17,883 nucleotides of DNA, taken from positions 1 through 17,883 of the forward strand of contig DKAT01000120.1 of NCBI GenBank assembly GCA_002450905.1, written 5' to 3'. Positions within the stretch are counted from its first letter, which is position 1. Every line of letters starts with the position of its first letter. Positions 15,194 to 17,883 of the stretch are shown one piece after another. Source of the DNA: Spirochaetia bacterium UBA6919. Its GTDB lineage: Bacteria > Spirochaetota > UBA6919. The notes under the pieces are model-generated. The model had not been told where the DNA came from. It worked only from the letters and a program-made list of their open reading frames with translations, and made no database searches. Both the position numbers and the translations under genes were made by a program.

Positions 15194-15453
15194 CTTAAAT
15201 GATTTCCTGAATAATTTATATCATTGATCTTAAATAAAATAATCCTGGTTATGATAAAACATTTGATAGTGAAGTAATCATGAATCTTAACTGAGGCTTC
15301 AAGTCAATACAATTTAAATACTTTCACATATCTGGTTAATATATTAAACAAATTGTCGTCAAATCCATATCGTGTTGTTAAAAAATACTGAAAATATTTA
15401 TCTTATCAATATATTTATTATATTACCTTATGACGATTATTCAAAAGGATTTT

Positions 15454-17508
15454 ATGATTAAACAAGGTGGAGTCATAACATATTTCGATAAGGGAAATCT
15501 TCTTCTGGGAATCATTATGGAAGATAAGGGGAAAAAACTTCTTATCCTCTCTGAAGATAACAATAAAACAAATATTTCCTCCGACAAAATTGAAATGTCC
15601 TTAGAGAAGAGTATCCCTTTGTCTGGTAAAGATTTTGAAATAGCCCGGGAATTAAAAAATATTAAGTCAAACATAGAAAATATTTCCCAAACAATACATC
15701 TCAAGGAATTATATGAACTCTTAAAAGATGAGAATCAGGGATTTACCTATCAATCTCTCTGCGAACTCTATTTTAATCAAAACTCCAGCAAATCTCATCA
15801 AATTGCTATGATTCTCTCACTAACACAAAATAATCTCTATTTCAAACAAAAAAATAATCTATATTACCCCAAACCTGAAAAAGCCGTTCTGGAACAACTG
15901 GAGGAAATTGATCGTCTCAAGCAAAATGAACTTAAAAAAATATCTGAACGTCAAAACGCTCTCAAATGGCTAAAGGATAATTACAGTCCAACACCCAATG
16001 ATCATTTAACCACACCCCATGAACTCACAAAACTACTGGAGCCCATAAGACAATACATCATTCACAGGGATCTTTATGAAAAAAAATCTCAGGCGATATC
16101 TCTTTTCGAAGAAATCAAACAAATTATTAATAACAACACCGATAATTCCATCACAAATATGTTTCAACTCCTGAGAAATCTCAATATATTTCAGGAAGAT
16201 GAAAATTTATCCCTCCTCCGATATAGTATTTCAAGAAATTATTCCGAAAAAACATTAAATGAATTATCACAAGTCCCTGAATTTTCATTTGATAACCAAT
16301 CTATATATAGAGATTTAACACAGAAATTTACATTCTCCATAGATGACAGCGATACAAAAGATGTCGATGACGCAATATCTTTCGAAGAAACCGATAATGG
16401 TTATATTCTTGAGATCCACATCGCGGATGCATCCTATTTTATAATACCTGACTCAGCCTTGGATAATGACGCCTTAAATCGTGGAATGTCTGTATATTTA
16501 CCCCTCGAAAAAATATCAATGTTTCCAAAAGACTTATCTGAAAATAAAATGAGTCTGCTAGAAGGAAAAAATCGCCCTGTACTTACCTTTCAGATCATAT
16601 TTAATAAAAATTATGAAATGATGAATTCTGATCTATTCTTATCTTGCATCAATATAAATAATAACTATAATTATAAGGAATCACATGATTGGATAGAGCA
16701 GTCTCATCCTGACCACCCTTACTTAAAACATCTATACGAAATATCCCTGATATTCCATGAAAATCGTAAATCAAAAGGTGCTATTGAATTTCGCAATCAG
16801 GACTTTAAAATTAAAGTGGATGAAGAGAGACATATTTCATTGGTACCTATTTCCGAGAATTTAAAAAGCTCCTTTATTATAAAAGAATTGATGATATTAA
16901 CAAATCATATAACGGCAAATTATTGCTTAAAACATAATATTCCTGCAATTTATATCTGTCAGGAACCCCCGGATGAACCGCTTCAACTGACTACTGATAT
17001 CAGAAATAATAAACCCCTTCTCATTGAACAGTTAAAAAAACTAAAGAAATCAGAAATGTTTACAATACCCAAAAAACATTATGCTCTGGGCTTGGATACA
17101 TACACCCAAATCACATCCCCCATCAGGCGATACCATGATCTTATCATGCACAGACAAATAAAAAATTATCTGGATTTCGGAAAACCCTATTATACATCGG
17201 AAGATATTCAGGTAATAGCCGCAACAGCCGAAAGATCCTCAAGAGAAATCAAGACCATTGAAAGGGAAACGACCAGGTACTGGTTATTAAAATATCTTAA
17301 ACAAGAGAAGAAACGATCATTTAAAGCCAATGTGATCAAAGTATTAACGAATAGTTATCTTGTGGAGATCCAGGAAGTAGGAGTCCAAACAGTATTAATG
17401 ACCCCCTCCCGTTTATTTCTAAATGATGAAATCGATATATCCATAGACCGTGTAAATCCCCTGATGGATATTATAAATATTAAACGAACCCCTTTTTCTC
17501 AGGAATAA
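15454..17508 (+). CDS. RNase II/RNase R family 3'-5' exoribonuclease
   Basis: This is a 684-residue protein with an RNB catalytic domain. The metal-binding acidic motif IDDSDTKDVDDAI (about 295-307) has the D-x5-D-x-DD spacing of RNase II, and TSPIRRYHDLIMHRQI (about 553-568) is the second family signature. The N-terminus (GNLLLGIIMEDKGKKLLILSED) is an OB-like RNA-binding region, and the end (SFKANVIKVLTNSYLVEI) a degenerate S1-like domain. RNase R/II degrades mRNA and rRNA fragments to short oligonucleotides. The start is set at 15454 because AAAGGA (15444-15449) sits 4 nt before it; an ATG eight codons earlier at 15430 has none. It is monocistronic here. RNase R or a shorter RNase II-like paralogue cannot be distinguished from sequence. 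Confidence 0.92.
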   Translation: MIKQGGVITYFDKGNLLLGIIMEDKGKKLLILSEDNNKTNISSDKIEMSLEKSIPLSGKDFEIARELKNIKSNIENISQTIHLKELYELLKDENQGFTYQSLCELYFNQNSSKSHQIAMILSLTQNNLYFKQKNNLYYPKPEKAVLEQLEEIDRLKQNELKKISERQNALKWLKDNYSPTPNDHLTTPHELTKLLEPIRQYIIHRDLYEKKSQAISLFEEIKQIINNNTDNSITNMFQLLRNLNIFQEDENLSLLRYSISRNYSEKTLNELSQVPEFSFDNQSIYRDLTQKFTFSIDDSDTKDVDDAISFEETDNGYILEIHIADASYFIIPDSALDNDALNRGMSVYLPLEKISMFPKDLSENKMSLLEGKNRPVLTFQIIFNKNYEMMNSDLFLSCININNNYNYKESHDWIEQSHPDHPYLKHLYEISLIFHENRKSKGAIEFRNQDFKIKVDEERHISLVPISENLKSSFIIKELMILTNHITANYCLKHNIPAIYICQEPPDEPLQLTTDIRNNKPLLIEQLKKLKKSEMFTIPKKHYALGLDTYTQITSPIRRYHDLIMHRQIKNYLDFGKPYYTSEDIQVIAATAERSSREIKTIERETTRYWLLKYLKQEKKRSFKANVIKVLTNSYLVEIQEVGVQTVLMTPSRLFLNDEIDISIDRVNPLMDIINIKRTPFSQE

Positions 17509-17612
17509 CTAACGATAAACCAAATGATGTATTCAAAATATTCTCGCCCCCTATAATCAGATTAATAAAATTACAAATCCAAAATCCAAAACGATTGAAA
17601 AAAAGTACATCG

Positions 17613-17645
17613 ATGGGAAAATCATGGGAAAAGTATGGGAAAATC
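17613..17645 (+). repeat. Three tandem 11-bp repeats
   Basis: ATGGGAAAATC, ATGGGAAAAGT and ATGGGAAAATC follow each other without gaps. Units 1 and 3 are identical and unit 2 differs at two bases. The 11-bp period places the A-tracts on one face of the helix, so the DNA may be bent. The arrangement looks like iterons, but three units are few. Confidence 0.8.
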
Positions 17646-17677
17646 CATTAAGTGAATTAAAGCTTACCAACTATAAG

Positions 17678-17686
17678 TTATACACA
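17678..17686 (+). promoter_or_regulatory. DnaA-box-like 9-mer
   Basis: TTATACACA fits the DnaA consensus TTATNCACA exactly and lies 33 nt after the 11-bp repeats. A single site in 18 kb of AT-rich DNA is expected roughly by chance, so it does not by itself show an origin. Confidence 0.2.
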
Positions 17687-17848
17687 TAATCTATATACCA
17701 AATCCGTAGAATTGGTTAAAACTAAATTATCAAGAAATTTCCTTACAAGTGATAAAAATAAATTTATGTAAATATTTGTTATTCTTTATATTGTTACACC
17801 ATTTATATCTCTTGGATTAATATTAATAATCAGTCAATAACCACTATC

Positions 17849-17873
17849 AATTTTATAATTAACCCAAGTTGCT
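17849..17873 (-). repeat. Right arm of a window-spanning inverted repeat
   Basis: This arm contains TAACCCAAGTTGCT (17860-17873), the exact complement of the left arm's 14-mer, preceded by AATTTTATAAT, which aligns to the left arm with one substitution and a one-base gap. It ends exactly 10 bases from the window's last base. See the left arm at 11-36. Confidence 0.6.
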
Positions 17874-17883
17874 AGTCATGGTT

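Larger units (their letters stand above)
17509..17848. other. Non-coding region downstream of the ribonuclease gene
   Basis: I see no gene in this AT-rich tail. It holds the three 11-bp direct repeats at 17613-17645 and a DnaA-box-like TTATACACA at 17678-17686, both listed separately. No GC-rich hairpin followed by a T-run is evident after the ribonuclease stop. Confidence 0.5.

Noticed and set aside
1..17883. tRNA genes, rRNA genes, CRISPR arrays or transposase genes
   Set aside because: Read on both strands by eye, no tRNA-type T-loop, evenly spaced repeat array or transposase coding region was seen; a tRNA search program would settle the first point.

Overview
The window is AT-rich DNA (roughly two-thirds A+T by eye), densely coded, with 17 gene-sized coding regions and no tRNA, rRNA or CRISPR array that I could see. 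The presence of flgM with a sigma-28-type promoter points to a flagellated bacterium. Exported WD40 and YD-like proteins, a lipoprotein with a loose lipobox, a short RsmI, and a LarB gene beside a degenerate iron-alcohol-dehydrogenase homologue make an AT-rich spirochaete (Spirochaetota) my best guess. That is inference from gene content, not a match to a named genome. TGA is used as a normal stop codon (for example at 2280-2282 and 7840-7842).

Layout: 193-645 (-) is a small ABM-like protein. 861-2282 (+) is an iron-storage cluster: bacterioferritin-associated ferredoxin, bacterioferritin and a SAM methyltransferase, with a promoter and a Fur-box-like site in front. 2244-5614 (-) is a secreted 16-repeat WD40 protein followed, 2 nt downstream, by a serine beta-lactamase-like hydrolase. 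5929-6516 (+) is a lexA gene interrupted by an in-frame TGA in its DNA-binding domain, with AT-rich dyads upstream. 6511-7053 (-) is an ADP-ribose pyrophosphatase-like Nudix hydrolase. 7204-7842 (+) is an unrecognised helical protein, and 7846-8775 (-) is an unrecognised exported protein with YD-like strands.

8927-15193 (-) is a run of eight genes on one strand: a membrane-anchored protein, a rhomboid protease, trpD, a lipoprotein, rsmI, flgM, a Fe-ADH homologue and larB. Within it trpD-lipoprotein-rsmI and adh-larB are tightly packed, and flgM has its own sigma-28-type promoter (TAAAGATT-N11-GTCGATAT). 15454-17508 (+) is an RNase II/R family exoribonuclease. The last 375 nt are non-coding and contain three 11-bp direct repeats and a DnaA-box-like 9-mer.

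The points most worth a second look are: the Fe-ADH homologue that has lost all its metal-ligand positions and NAD motifs yet remains a full-length gene paired with larB; the nonsense codon in lexA; the flgM and bfd promoter sites; and a near-identical 25/26-bp inverted repeat lying exactly 10 bases from each end of the window, which suggests the window is bounded by copies of a repeated or mobile element. I did not find a clearly new multi-gene defence or mobile system. The pseudo-ADH/LarB pair is the nearest candidate to something undescribed.
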